Shown here: positions 8,368-16,939 of the stretch, in pieces | Numbering within the stretch: position 1 is the stretch's first letter | How the letters are laid out: each line of letters starts with the position of its first letter | NCBI GenBank assembly: GCA_945920215.1 | Contig: CAMEJM010000006.1 | Location: 41,728 to 105,727 of the forward strand | Direction of reading: 5' to 3' | DNA length: 64,000 bases | From: an uncultured bacterium | Lineage (GTDB): Bacteria > Bacillota > Clostridia > Oscillospirales > CAG-272 | Program-made: the position numbers and the translations under genes | The notes under the pieces: generated by a model | Database searches by the model: none | Seen by the model: only the letters and a program-made list of their open reading frames with translations | What the model was told of the DNA's origin: nothing

Positions 8368-9255
8368 TTACTCCTTTTTATCGGCATCGCGCCCCGTCTG
8401 CTCCCAAAGAGCGACCAGGCGGCGTGCGGCGTCGGCAAGTTCCCGCACGCGCCGCGCGGGGTCGTCGCCTTGATAAGAACTCAGATACCGATCTGCCTCC
8501 AGCGTGAAATCCCCTTGATAATCCACGTCGTGCAGCGCCCGCATGATCGCGGTGAAATCGATCTGCATGGAAAAGGGAATCTGATGGGAATCGTGCCAAC
8601 GGTCATTGTCGTGCATATGAAGCGCCTGCAAATGAGGTCCCAGCGCGCGGATCATCTCAGGCGCGGAGGTTCCAAGTCCGCGCATTTCGGCGTGCCCGAG
8701 GTCGAGGCAGGCGACGAAAAACGGGTCGTTCACCGCCCGCAGGTGCGCGAGGAAATCATCAGGATCGCAACAAGCCGCAAATGACGCGGTATCGGCAGCG
8801 CTGTCCCAGCACCACATATTTTCGCAGGCGATTTTCACCCCGCATTCCCGGGCAAACGGCAAAAGCTCCAGATACATCTCCGCGTTTCTTTCGGCGGACA
8901 AATTGTTGTTCGGGTGAATCACGCAGCAGCTGCCGCCGGCGACCGCGGTACATTCAATCGCCCGCTTCAGCATATCGCGCACGGCGGGGCAGGCGACCGG
9001 GAACGGCGCGTGCGACTGGTTGCAGGTAATGCCGCATTCCTGTGCCACGTGGCGGATATGCTTTGCAAACTTCAGGTAAGCGGGTCCGTGCAAAGGGTGT
9101 CCGTTCTCGATCACGTCACGCACCGTATAATTATATTCTGCCATTTTGAGCATGGAAAAATCGTAGCAATCAAAGCCTGCGGCGGCGACCAGCCGCACTG
9201 CCTGCTCCTCGCCCGTATACTTGGCGATAGAACCGATTTCGGTTGAAATGCGCAT
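8368..9255 (-). CDS. Sugar phosphate isomerase/epimerase-like TIM-barrel protein
   Basis: A 295-residue protein of the xylose-isomerase/AP-endonuclease-2 superfamily. Metal-site-like residues appear in order: NQSHAPF, CVIHPNN, KIACENMW (Glu), ACLDLGHAE (Asp and His), LHMHDND and FTLEADRY (Glu). Members isomerise or epimerise sugars or inositol derivatives, and the substrate cannot be read from sequence. It has no signal peptide and is probably cytoplasmic. The ribosome site is weak (GAGA). It is followed within 4 bp by the small membrane exporter, so they may share a substrate, but this is inference. Confidence 0.8.
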   Translation of the reverse strand: MRISTEIGSIAKYTGEEQAVRLVAAAGFDCYDFSMLKMAEYNYTVRDVIENGHPLHGPAYLKFAKHIRHVAQECGITCNQSHAPFPVACPAVRDMLKRAIECTAVAGGSCCVIHPNNNLSAERNAEMYLELLPFARECGVKIACENMWCWDSAADTASFAACCDPDDFLAHLRAVNDPFFVACLDLGHAEMRGLGTSAPEMIRALGPHLQALHMHDNDRWHDSHQIPFSMQIDFTAIMRALHDVDYQGDFTLEADRYLSSYQGDDPARRVRELADAARRLVALWEQTGRDADKKE

Positions 9256-9322
9256 CTTTCATTCTCTTTTCTTTCAATCAATCGTCAAATCGTCCGTGCC
9301 GCGCGAAACGGCATGACGCCCG

Positions 9323-10732
9323 TCAGGCATTGCCGGTTATGCAGTCGCTTGCTGCCTGCGGTACGAAATAAGTGACTGCCTCGACGTGCCCTGTCCGCGG
9401 AAACAAATCAAAGGGGGTCACCTCGCCCATACGGTAGCCGTGGGAAAGGAGAATGCGCGCGTCACGCGCGAGCGTCTCCGGATTGCAGGAAATATAGACG
9501 ATCCGTTTCACGGCGTGCGCGGCGAGAGAAGCCAGCAGCTCCGGCGTGCTGCCCTTGCGGGGCGGGTCGAGTATCACGACGTCCGGAGACAACTTCATAT
9601 CCGCGACCGCCGCGTCAAGGAGGCGCCCGGGATCACCGGCGTCACCGCAATAGAAGCGCGCGTTTTCAATGCCGTTGTCGGCGGCGTTCTGACGGGCGCA
9701 TTCGACGGCGCTCGGTTCGATCTCCACGCCGACGACCTCGCGTGCGGCGCGCGCCATGGAAAGCCCGATGGAACCGCAGCCGCAATACAGATCGAGCACC
9801 TGCTCCCGCCCGGTCAGGCACGCCAGTTCCTTTGCCTTGGCATACAGCAGCTCGGCGGCGGCGTGATTGACCTGATAGAAAGCGGACGGAGCAATGCGCA
9901 GGCGCACGCCCGCAAGCACGTCCGTCAGGTAGGCTCTGCCCCAAAGCGTGCGGTATGTTTCTCCGCAAATCACATTGGTGTCCTCGGTATTGGTGTTCAG
10001 AAGAATCCCGATGATCGCGGGGTGCGCGTTGCGAAGCGTTTCAATCAGCTCGCTCTCGCAGGGCAGCTCCTCTCCGTTGACCACCAGCGTCACCAGGATC
10101 TCCCCGCTTTCCCAAGCCTGCCGCAGATAGATATGTCGGAGCAGACCGGTATGCGTTTCTTCGTCATATGCCGGGATCCGCCGCTTTTCGAAAAAAGCGC
10201 GCAGGGTTTGTACCACGGCGGCAAACGACTCCGGCTGTAAAGGGCACTCTGCCGCCTCCGCGACGCGGTGGGTCTTGGCGCCGTAGAAGCCGATACGATA
10301 CCCACCGTCGGGGGCGGCGGCAACAGGATACTGCGCCTTATTCCGGTAATGGCAGGTCAGGGCTTTGCCGTCCGGGGTCTGCGGCGTCCGCACTTCTCCT
10401 ACCGTGGCTTCCACGCCGGCGCGGCGGAACGCGGCGCGCACGATGTCGCGCTTGACCTCCCGCTCATGCGCATAGCTGATCTGCCGATAGGCGCACCCGC
10501 CGCAGCCGCGCGCGGTGCAAGCGGGTGTGATACGGTGGGGAGAGGGGGTCAATATTTCTTCGGCTTTTGCAACCGCATACGTCTTTTTGACGGTCAGGAT
10601 CCTGGCGCGTACCCGCTCTCCGTCCACGGCGCCCGAAACGAACACCGTCATACCGTCCATGTGAGCGACGCCGAAGCCGAGGTTGTTCAGATCCGTGACG
10701 TCCAGCGTCACGCTTGCGTTTTTTCCCGGCAC
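9323..10732 (-). CDS. rlmD: 23S rRNA (uracil-C5)-methyltransferase, RlmD/RumA type
   Basis: A 469-residue SAM-dependent methyltransferase that makes 5-methyluridine in 23S rRNA. Residues about 1-60 are a TRAM RNA-binding domain. An iron-sulfur motif follows (CTARGCGGCAY plus a later Cys). The Rossmann methyltransferase domain shows VLDLYCGCGSIGLSMA, VILDPPRKG and the catalytic YISCNPETLARD box. The start is a GTG preceded by GGGAGTGA; no ATG lies nearby. A strong promoter lies about 50 bp upstream, back to back with the fadD promoter. The RlmCD/RumA subfamily cannot be separated further by eye. Confidence 0.9.
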   Translation of the reverse strand: MPGKNASVTLDVTDLNNLGFGVAHMDGMTVFVSGAVDGERVRARILTVKKTYAVAKAEEILTPSPHRITPACTARGCGGCAYRQISYAHEREVKRDIVRAAFRRAGVEATVGEVRTPQTPDGKALTCHYRNKAQYPVAAAPDGGYRIGFYGAKTHRVAEAAECPLQPESFAAVVQTLRAFFEKRRIPAYDEETHTGLLRHIYLRQAWESGEILVTLVVNGEELPCESELIETLRNAHPAIIGILLNTNTEDTNVICGETYRTLWGRAYLTDVLAGVRLRIAPSAFYQVNHAAAELLYAKAKELACLTGREQVLDLYCGCGSIGLSMARAAREVVGVEIEPSAVECARQNAADNGIENARFYCGDAGDPGRLLDAAVADMKLSPDVVILDPPRKGSTPELLASLAAHAVKRIVYISCNPETLARDARILLSHGYRMGEVTPFDLFPRTGHVEAVTYFVPQAASDCITGNA

Positions 10733-10782
10733 GGTATCACTCCCTTTTCACGCAGGCGCAATATCTGCGTATAGTAAAATAT

Positions 10783-10812
10783 ATTTTATCATGCAGAAAC
10801 CCTATGTGTCAA
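10783..10812 (-). promoter_or_regulatory. Sigma-A promoter for rlmD
   Basis: Minus-strand consensus TTGACA, 18-bp spacer, TAAAAT, about 50 bp before the GTG start. Confidence 0.7.
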
Positions 10813-10843
10813 CAGCATTATTTTCCTGCTTCGACACATATCG

Positions 10844-10873
10844 TTCACATATTTGTCTTATAATAATTATAAT
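10844..10873 (+). promoter_or_regulatory. Sigma-A promoter for the acyl-CoA synthetase gene
   Basis: TTCACA, 18-bp spacer, TATAAT; another TATAAT lies 9 bp upstream. About 70 bp before the ATG at 10944. Confidence 0.5.
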
Positions 10874-10943
10874 TTTTCAGAAACAGGGACCGGCAACCCA
10901 ATGCGGCGCCCCACGGAACAGATACAATGCGAAGGAGAAACCC

Positions 10944-12683
10944 ATGACAAACAATAAGATCGTGTACTACGATGTCCCCCATGTGAAAACCGTCCGCGAG
11001 CTGATGGATCGCGCCTTGGCGGAAGCCGCAGACAAAATCGCTTTCAAATACTTTGCAGGCACCGAAGTCAAGGAGGCCACCTACCGCCGCTTCTATGAGG
11101 ATGTACAGGCGCTCGGCACCGCGCTTGCCGAGCTCGGTGTGCTTGACCGTCACATTGCCATTGCCGCGCCGAACAGCTATGAATTCGTGACCGTATACCT
11201 GACTGTCCTGCAATCCTGCGGCGTATTTGTCCCGATGGACAAGGAGCTGCCCGAAGCAGACCTTTTGAACGTCCTGAACCACTCGGACGCAGAGGTGGTT
11301 TTCTGCTCCGAAAAGTACGAGGCGATCTTCCGTGAAAACCGCTCCGCCCTGCCGAACGTGCGCCGCTTCATCTGCTTTGACCGCGCGGAGGACGACGGCG
11401 ACTTCCTGTCTTTCTGCAAGTTTATCGAAGCGGGGAGAGAGTTGTATCTTGCGGGCGACCGCCGCTTTGCCGCGTGCGACGGCGACGTCAACGCCATGAA
11501 GCTGTTGGTGTACACCTCGGGTACTACCGGCATGGCAAAGGGCGTCATGCTCTCGGAGCATAATCTCATCAGCTGCGTCTGCTACGGTCTGGAGGTCTCC
11601 ACCGTCTATGACACCTGCCTGTCCGTCCTGCCCTACAACCACACCTACGAGGCGGTGGCGGGGCTGCTTGTGGCGCTGCACCACCACAGCACCATCTGTA
11701 TCAACGACAACCTGCGCCACGTGCTGAAGAACCTCCAGCTTTTCAAGCCGGATTATATTTATCTTGTCCCCGCCTTTGCCGAGATGTTCTACAAAAAAAT
11801 CTGGGCGAACGCCAAGAGCAGCGGCAAGGAACTGCCCCTGAAGGCGCTGATCGCCTCCTCCAACGCCATGCGGCATCTGGGCATTGACAAACGCGCCGCC
11901 CTGTTCAAATCCATTCATGCCGCGTTCGGCGGAAATCTCAAAAAGATCGTCTGCGGCGGTGCTCCCCTGCGGGCAGAGTTGGGCGATTTCTTTGATTCCA
12001 TCGGCATTTCCCTGATCAACGGCTACGGCATTACCGAATGCTCACCTTTGGTCAGCGCCAACCAGGACTATTTCAACGACTGTACCACCGTCGGGATTCC
12101 CCTGCGCTGTATCGACGTTACCATTGAGGAGCCGGGCGAGGACGGAAACGGCGAGATCTGCGTCAAGGGCGACACGGTCATGCTGGGGTATTACAAGGAA
12201 CCGGGGCTGACCGCGGAGGTTCTGACCCCCGACGGCACCTTCCACACCGGCGACCTCGGTCACATCAACGCCAAGGGGCAGCTGGTGATCACAGGGCGCA
12301 AGAAAAACCTGATCGTACTTGATAACGGCAAGAATATTTTTCCCGAGGAAATCGAAAACTATATCACCGCCATTCCCTACGTGCAGGACGTGGTGGTATT
12401 CGGTATCAAAGGCTCCGACGGCACCGAGAGTTCCCTCGGCGCGGAGCTGTACCTCTCCACCGACAAGCTGACCGAATACAAAATCAACGACCCCGAAGCG
12501 GCGCTCCGCAAGGATCTGGCAAAGGCGTGCAAGTCTCTGCCCGCATACAAGCGTATCTCCAAATTCTATATCCGCCCGATTCCGTTCGAGAAAACGACGA
12601 CCAACAAGGTCAAGCGCTCCAGCGCGATGTTTGCGAACCGCACGCCTGAGCCGCCTGCCTCCGCCGAGGAAACCGCGGAATAA
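10944..12683 (+). CDS. AMP-forming long-chain fatty acid-CoA ligase / acyl-adenylating enzyme
   Basis: A 579-residue ANL-superfamily enzyme that activates a carboxylic acid as acyl-AMP and transfers it to CoA (or a carrier protein). Visible core motifs: the P-loop-like YTSGTTGMAKGVMLSE (near residue 190), the NGYGITECSP motif, the TGDLGHI Asp, and the ITGRKKNLIVLDNGKNIFPEEIE hinge/C-terminal box; KVKR at the end resembles the catalytic Lys region. The ATG at 10944 follows GAAGGAGAAA; the longer upstream frame crosses the promoter and is not coding. It stands alone, ended by a strong terminator. Long-chain specificity is inferred from overall resemblance to FadD-type proteins. Confidence 0.88.
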   Translation: MTNNKIVYYDVPHVKTVRELMDRALAEAADKIAFKYFAGTEVKEATYRRFYEDVQALGTALAELGVLDRHIAIAAPNSYEFVTVYLTVLQSCGVFVPMDKELPEADLLNVLNHSDAEVVFCSEKYEAIFRENRSALPNVRRFICFDRAEDDGDFLSFCKFIEAGRELYLAGDRRFAACDGDVNAMKLLVYTSGTTGMAKGVMLSEHNLISCVCYGLEVSTVYDTCLSVLPYNHTYEAVAGLLVALHHHSTICINDNLRHVLKNLQLFKPDYIYLVPAFAEMFYKKIWANAKSSGKELPLKALIASSNAMRHLGIDKRAALFKSIHAAFGGNLKKIVCGGAPLRAELGDFFDSIGISLINGYGITECSPLVSANQDYFNDCTTVGIPLRCIDVTIEEPGEDGNGEICVKGDTVMLGYYKEPGLTAEVLTPDGTFHTGDLGHINAKGQLVITGRKKNLIVLDNGKNIFPEEIENYITAIPYVQDVVVFGIKGSDGTESSLGAELYLSTDKLTEYKINDPEAALRKDLAKACKSLPAYKRISKFYIRPIPFEKTTTNKVKRSSAMFANRTPEPPASAEETAE

Positions 12684-12713
12684 TCCGCCCGAACTGAGGC
12701 AACCAATTCACTC

Positions 12714-12746
12714 AAAAAACGGCAGTTTTCACTGCCGTTTTTTTGC
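12714..12746 (+). terminator. Bidirectional intrinsic terminator
   Basis: AAAACGGCAGT and ACTGCCGTTTT form a stem with T-runs on both strands. It lies between the convergent acyl-CoA synthetase and asnB genes. Confidence 0.9.
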
Positions 12747-12823
12747 GGTTATTTTATGCGACCGTGTGATGCGTGAGCGGAGAGGTGGCTGAAAAGACGG
12801 CTCCGCGCTGTTTTTTCGCACCG

Positions 12824-14650
12824 TTACAACACCAGCTTTACACGGTACCGGGAAAGCCAGAAATCGAATTGCAGGAGCCATGCCAGCAGTTGCGGCTTCC
12901 CCATCAGTTGTCCCAGCCACGTCACGTCGCCCCCGCTAAGAAGCGCGTCGAGCGCGCCCGGTGCGAGCATGGCGGCGAGCTGACTGTCCTTGCGGGAGAG
13001 ACGGGAAAGCAGCATTTTCCGCACCTTGTTCTCATAGGCGGGATTGTGGGTTTTCGGGTACGGGCTTTTCTTGCGGTGCAGTATCACCTCCGGCAGATAA
13101 GACGCCATGGCGTTGCGGAGCAGGGCTTTTTCCACCTGTCCCTCATATTTGATATGCCACGGGACGTTGTACACATACTCCAGAATCCGATGGTCTGAGA
13201 ACGGCACGCGCACCTCCAGACCGTGCGCCATACTCATGCGATCCTTGCGCTCGAGAAGTGATTCCATAAAGTAATCGACCGAGAGTTTTGTGGCAATCCT
13301 GGCAACCCGGTCCTCCTCCGCCTCCCCCGAAAGCAACGGCGTTTCCGCGACCGTGCGGCGGTAGATACCGGAGAGGTAATCGTATCCCTCCGCGCTGTGC
13401 ACCACCTCGTCGCGGAACAGCTTGATGCGGGCGTGGGGGTCATGAATCCACGGGAAGAAATCCCGCTCCACCATTTCCGGGCGATAGAACCACGGATAAC
13501 CGCCGAAAATCTCATCCGCGCATTCCCCGGAAAGCGCAACGGTATGATTCTGTTTGACAAGCCCGCAGAAGAAGCGGAGGGAGGAGTCGATGTCCGCCTG
13601 CCCGGGAAAATCGCGGGCAAGCACCGCGGGCAGCAGTTCTTCCGCCACCGCGTCGCTCGGCGCGGTGAGAACGGTGTGACGGGAGCCGATGTATTCCGCC
13701 ATGGCAATGGCATAGGAATCGTCTGCGTTCGGCTGAAAGAGAGTGGGGGCATAGTCATTCCCCTCGTACTCGAAGGAGTAGGTGTCAAGCACCCTATCCT
13801 TGTTGCGATACGCCTCCGCCGCCACGGCGCTGACCACTGAGGAATCCAAGCCGCCGGACAAAAAGGTGCACAGAGGGACGTCGCTGACCAGCTGACGGCG
13901 GATGGCGTCCGTCAGAAGTGCCCGCGTATGCGCCACGGTGTCGGCGGGGCTGTCGGTATGCGGGTGTGCCTGCATCTGCCAGTAGCGGTGCCGCCGCATT
14001 CCGTCGAGAGACACACGGCACCACTCGCCCGGCAAAAGCTGTTCGATATCGCGGAATACGCCCGTACCGGGGATCGTGACGGGGGAAAGATACAACAGCT
14101 GCCACAGTCCGGTCAGGTCGATTTCCGAGCGCACGCCGGGATGCTTCAAAAGGGCTTTGATTTCGGAGGCGAACAGGAACATTCCCCGTACCTGTGCGAA
14201 GAAAAAGGGCTTGACGCCCAATCTGTCGCGGGCGCAGAACAGGCTCTGCTCAAATTCATCGTACACCGAAAAGGCGAAAATGCCGTTCATATGATCGACG
14301 CATCTCTCGCCCCATACGGCATAGGAATACACCACCGCCTCTGTATCCGAATCGGTTCGGATATGCACCCCCGCCCGGCGCAGCTCCTCTTGGAGCTCCG
14401 CGGTATTATACAGCTCCCCGTTATACACCACGGTATAGCTTTTGCCGCCGTACACCACCGTCATAGGCTGCGCCCCGCCGGCAATGTCCACGACCGCCAG
14501 ACGGTTGTGGTGGAACGCCACGCTCGCGCCGGCGTAAAAGCCGTTGGCGTCGGGGCCGCGGTGCGCCATGGCGCCGCTCATTTCCCTGACGGCGGCGCAG
14601 TCCTTCAGCCCGACCCCGCGCGGGGCGTAAATTCCGCAGATAGAACACAT
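12824..14650 (-). CDS. asnB: Asparagine synthase (glutamine-hydrolysing)
   Basis: AsnB makes asparagine from aspartate, ATP and glutamine. The 608-residue protein starts MCSICGIY: after Met removal, Cys becomes the N-terminal nucleophile of the class-II glutaminase domain (residues 2 to about 190, with AHRGPDANG and YNGELYN). The synthetase domain carries the PP-loop FLSGGLDSSVVS near residue 260 and the ALSGECADEIFGGY box. Length and motifs are those of the bacterial AsnB family. The ATG follows GAAGGAG. The gene is monocistronic. Copy A of the hairpin-chain repeat begins about 110 bp upstream of its start. Confidence 0.95.
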   Translation of the reverse strand: MCSICGIYAPRGVGLKDCAAVREMSGAMAHRGPDANGFYAGASVAFHHNRLAVVDIAGGAQPMTVVYGGKSYTVVYNGELYNTAELQEELRRAGVHIRTDSDTEAVVYSYAVWGERCVDHMNGIFAFSVYDEFEQSLFCARDRLGVKPFFFAQVRGMFLFASEIKALLKHPGVRSEIDLTGLWQLLYLSPVTIPGTGVFRDIEQLLPGEWCRVSLDGMRRHRYWQMQAHPHTDSPADTVAHTRALLTDAIRRQLVSDVPLCTFLSGGLDSSVVSAVAAEAYRNKDRVLDTYSFEYEGNDYAPTLFQPNADDSYAIAMAEYIGSRHTVLTAPSDAVAEELLPAVLARDFPGQADIDSSLRFFCGLVKQNHTVALSGECADEIFGGYPWFYRPEMVERDFFPWIHDPHARIKLFRDEVVHSAEGYDYLSGIYRRTVAETPLLSGEAEEDRVARIATKLSVDYFMESLLERKDRMSMAHGLEVRVPFSDHRILEYVYNVPWHIKYEGQVEKALLRNAMASYLPEVILHRKKSPYPKTHNPAYENKVRKMLLSRLSRKDSQLAAMLAPGALDALLSGGDVTWLGQLMGKPQLLAWLLQFDFWLSRYRVKLVL

Positions 14651-14759
14651 ATGTTGTCACTCCTTCAACTTCTGTCTACCTCCTATTGTATGCGGAATTT
14701 TACTTTTCAGCCACTTCCGGCGCCAAGAATTTGGAGAAGTCAAAGAGGAGCCGCGTTTT

Positions 14760-15015
14760 AGTGGCGTAGCGATAGGGATTTATCGCTACGCCACAGCTAT
14801 ATTTGCCTTACGGCAAGTGATATGCCTACGGCGTGATATTTTGCTTACGCAAAGTTTTATTTCTCTTTTTCAAAGAGAAGTTAAGGCAAATATAATACAA
14901 CTTTTGCCTCCGGCAAAAATATAACTGTTTGCAACGTAAACAATATAACCGTTTACAAGGTAAACGATATAACTCAAAAAGCTCACTTCCTTGCAATGCA
15001 AGGTATAGTGAGCTG
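14760..15015 (-). repeat. Hairpin-chain repeat, copy A (inverted relative to B and C)
   Basis: About 255 bp made of successive short perfect hairpins. Read on the minus strand it opens with a compound stem (AGCTCACT ... AGTGAGCT enclosing CCTTGCA/TGCAAGG) and passes through small stems such as GTTTAC/GTAAAC and TTTGCC/GGCAAA. It then reaches a core with TTCTCTTT/AAAGAGAA and TTTGCGTAAGCAAA, and ends with a long GTGGCGTAGCGATA stem. The same order occurs in copies B (28896-29140) and C (37824-38062). The linkers are ATAT-rich. There is no open reading frame. It may be a non-autonomous mobile element or a structured RNA. It fills most of the 495-bp gap between asnB and the SLOG gene. Confidence 0.85.
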
Positions 15016-15146
15016 AATTTTATTTATCTTATTCTTGTGGATTATTCCTATCGGGACACCTATTTCGGCTCCTCTTTTCAAAGTTATGATGTGTTTTTGC
15101 TGCGTTATGATATGTTTTTGTTGCGCCGCCCTTGCGGCGCGCCGTT

Positions 15147-15653
15147 TCAAAGCCCGGGGGTTTCCACGCGGGGAAGTTTTTCCGCCAGGTTGATGACAGG
15201 CACCCCCCGCGCGCTCGCCATGCGTACGGTCTGATAGGAACCGCTGCGCGGGTCGGTCACATATGCCACGCAAATATCGGCGCGGTCTGCGAGCGCCTGA
15301 TTGCGCACGCGCATACAGCCGTCGTAATAATGCTCGGCGAGGCAGATCACCTCGTCCGCCGCCTGCACCTGGGATTGATACGCCCTGCGCTCCGAGAGGC
15401 TCCACAGGTTCTCCTGCCCGCGGCATGGGAGGATCAGACAGAGGCGCACGGCAGGGTGGCGCCCCCGCACTCCCAGCACCGCGTCCGCCGCCATACGGTC
15501 AAAGCCCATGGCGCCGCCGGCGCAAAAAATGCGCACCCCCTCGCCGTACAGGGCTTCCACCGTATCCTCCAGCAGCTGCTTCAGGCGTGCGGCACAGGCG
15601 TGCGGCACGGCGCGGTGCCCCGTAAAGATACAGATTTTCTCATTGTCATTCAT
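15147..15653 (-). CDS. SLOG-family (YpsA/DUF1273-like) protein
   Basis: A 168-residue Rossmann-like SLOG protein. The N-terminal strand ICIFTGHRAVP, the Gly-rich CAGGAMGFDRMAAD motif and the C-terminal TDPRSGSYQTVRMA are diagnostic. The superfamily binds nucleotides or nucleotide-derived ligands; B. subtilis YpsA has been linked to cell division, but function here is unknown. It starts within the stop codon of the upstream CorC-type gene (ATGA overlap), so it is the third gene of the hlyC/corC operon. This coupling to two membrane transporters may be informative about its role, though that is inference. Confidence 0.82.
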   Translation of the reverse strand: MNDNEKICIFTGHRAVPHACAARLKQLLEDTVEALYGEGVRIFCAGGAMGFDRMAADAVLGVRGRHPAVRLCLILPCRGQENLWSLSERRAYQSQVQAADEVICLAEHYYDGCMRVRNQALADRADICVAYVTDPRSGSYQTVRMASARGVPVINLAEKLPRVETPGL

Positions 15654-16939
15654 GGTTGGTCGTCCTCTTCCTGCGGTGCCACACTGACATACAGGCGCCC
15701 GACCAGGTTGTCATTCATTTCTTTCACTGTCACGGTCAGATTCCGCCATGTAAAGGAATCGCCCGGATGCGGGCTTTCCTCCAGCATTTCCACAGCCCAG
15801 CCGCCCATGGTGGTATATTCCGACTCGAAGCCGCGGTCGTCGATCTCCGCGCTTTCAAAAAAGTCCGCAATCGGAGTCATGCCGTCCACGTCGTATTCTC
15901 CCTCGCCGAGGGGCACAATATCGTCGCTCTCGATGGTATCCGACTCGTCCCAGATGTCCCCGACGATTTCCTCTAAAATATCCTCCATGGTCACGATCCC
16001 CATGGTGCCGCCGTACTCATCCATGACGATTGCCATATGATTTTGGCGGGCGCGCATCTCGTGGAGCACCTTGGGCAGTTTCGCCGTCTGATGTACAAAG
16101 TACGGCTCGTTCATCAGTTCCTCAATGCACGGGGTCTGCCCCGGATGCTCCGCGGCGGCTTTCAGATAGTGGTTGACCGTCAGAATGCCGATGATGTGGT
16201 CCAGCGACTCGCGGTAGACCGGCAGGCGGGAATGATTGGTGGAATAACACAAATCCCGGATCTGCTCCGGCTCCTCCCCGACGTCAAGCCCGATCAGATT
16301 GATACGGGGTTGCAGAATCTGTTCCACCGTGGTTTCCTGATAGTCCATGGCGGATTGCAGCAGATCTCCCTTGTCCTCGTCCACCACGCCCTCCTCCTCG
16401 GCGGTTTCAAAGATGGCGGAAAGCTCATCTTCGGTGAGCAGCGGCGTCTCCTGATCTCCCGCGCGCTTTTTCATGCGGTCGAGCAGTAGCGCCACGGGGT
16501 GGGAAACGGGATACAGCAGCCAAGTCACGGCGCGCAGAGGATAAGCGATCAGCAACGCATAGGAAAGCGCGTGCTGCTTGGCAAGGATTTTGGGCACAAT
16601 ATCGCAGAACACGAGCACCACCACCGTGGTAATCAGGGTCGGCAATGTGCTCGCCTGCGCCTCGGTGATGATTTCCATGGTCATGAGAACCAAGGCGAAT
16701 GTTGTTGCAACGGAGGAGATCAGAATGTTGACAAGATCGTTGCAGATGAGAATGGAGCAGATGGTGGCGTCATACGACTCGCGGATTTTCAGCGCGCATT
16801 TCGCCCGTTTGCTCCCCTGCTCCGCCATATGCTCCAACCGCACGCGGTTCAGAGAGGTATAGGCGATTTCGGCGGAGGAAAAGAACCCCGAGAGGAACAG
16901 GGCGACGGCAATGATAATGTAGTAAGCAAAATACTTCAT
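15650..16939 (-). CDS. CNNM/CorC-type (HlyC/CorC family) membrane protein, second paralogue
   Basis: A 429-residue member of the CNNM/CorC family, proposed Mg2+/Co2+ exporters. Residues about 1-190 are the DUF21 membrane domain (SAEIAYTSLNRVRLEHMAEQGSKRA; ICNDLVNILISS). Residues about 205-340 hold two CBS modules (ILQPRINLIGLDV; SRLPVYRESLDHIIGIL; MRARQNHMAIVMDEYGGTMGIVTMEDILEEIVG). Residues about 350-425 are the C-terminal CorC_HlyC domain. The start overlaps the stop of the preceding paralogue by ATGA. The two copies are only moderately similar, so this is an old duplication. CBS pairs of the family bind ATP-Mg. Confidence 0.9.
   Translation of the reverse strand: MKYFAYYIIIAVALFLSGFFSSAEIAYTSLNRVRLEHMAEQGSKRAKCALKIRESYDATICSILICNDLVNILISSVATTFALVLMTMEIITEAQASTLPTLITTVVVLVFCDIVPKILAKQHALSYALLIAYPLRAVTWLLYPVSHPVALLLDRMKKRAGDQETPLLTEDELSAIFETAEEEGVVDEDKGDLLQSAMDYQETTVEQILQPRINLIGLDVGEEPEQIRDLCYSTNHSRLPVYRESLDHIIGILTVNHYLKAAAEHPGQTPCIEELMNEPYFVHQTAKLPKVLHEMRARQNHMAIVMDEYGGTMGIVTMEDILEEIVGDIWDESDTIESDDIVPLGEGEYDVDGMTPIADFFESAEIDDRGFESEYTTMGGWAVEMLEESPHPGDSFTWRNLTVTVKEMNDNLVGRLYVSVAPQEEDDQP

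Noticed and set aside
10683..10943. N-terminal extension of the acyl-CoA synthetase frame
   Set aside because: It overlaps the rlmD start and both divergent promoters. The ATG at 10944 has a good ribosome site and matches the usual family start.
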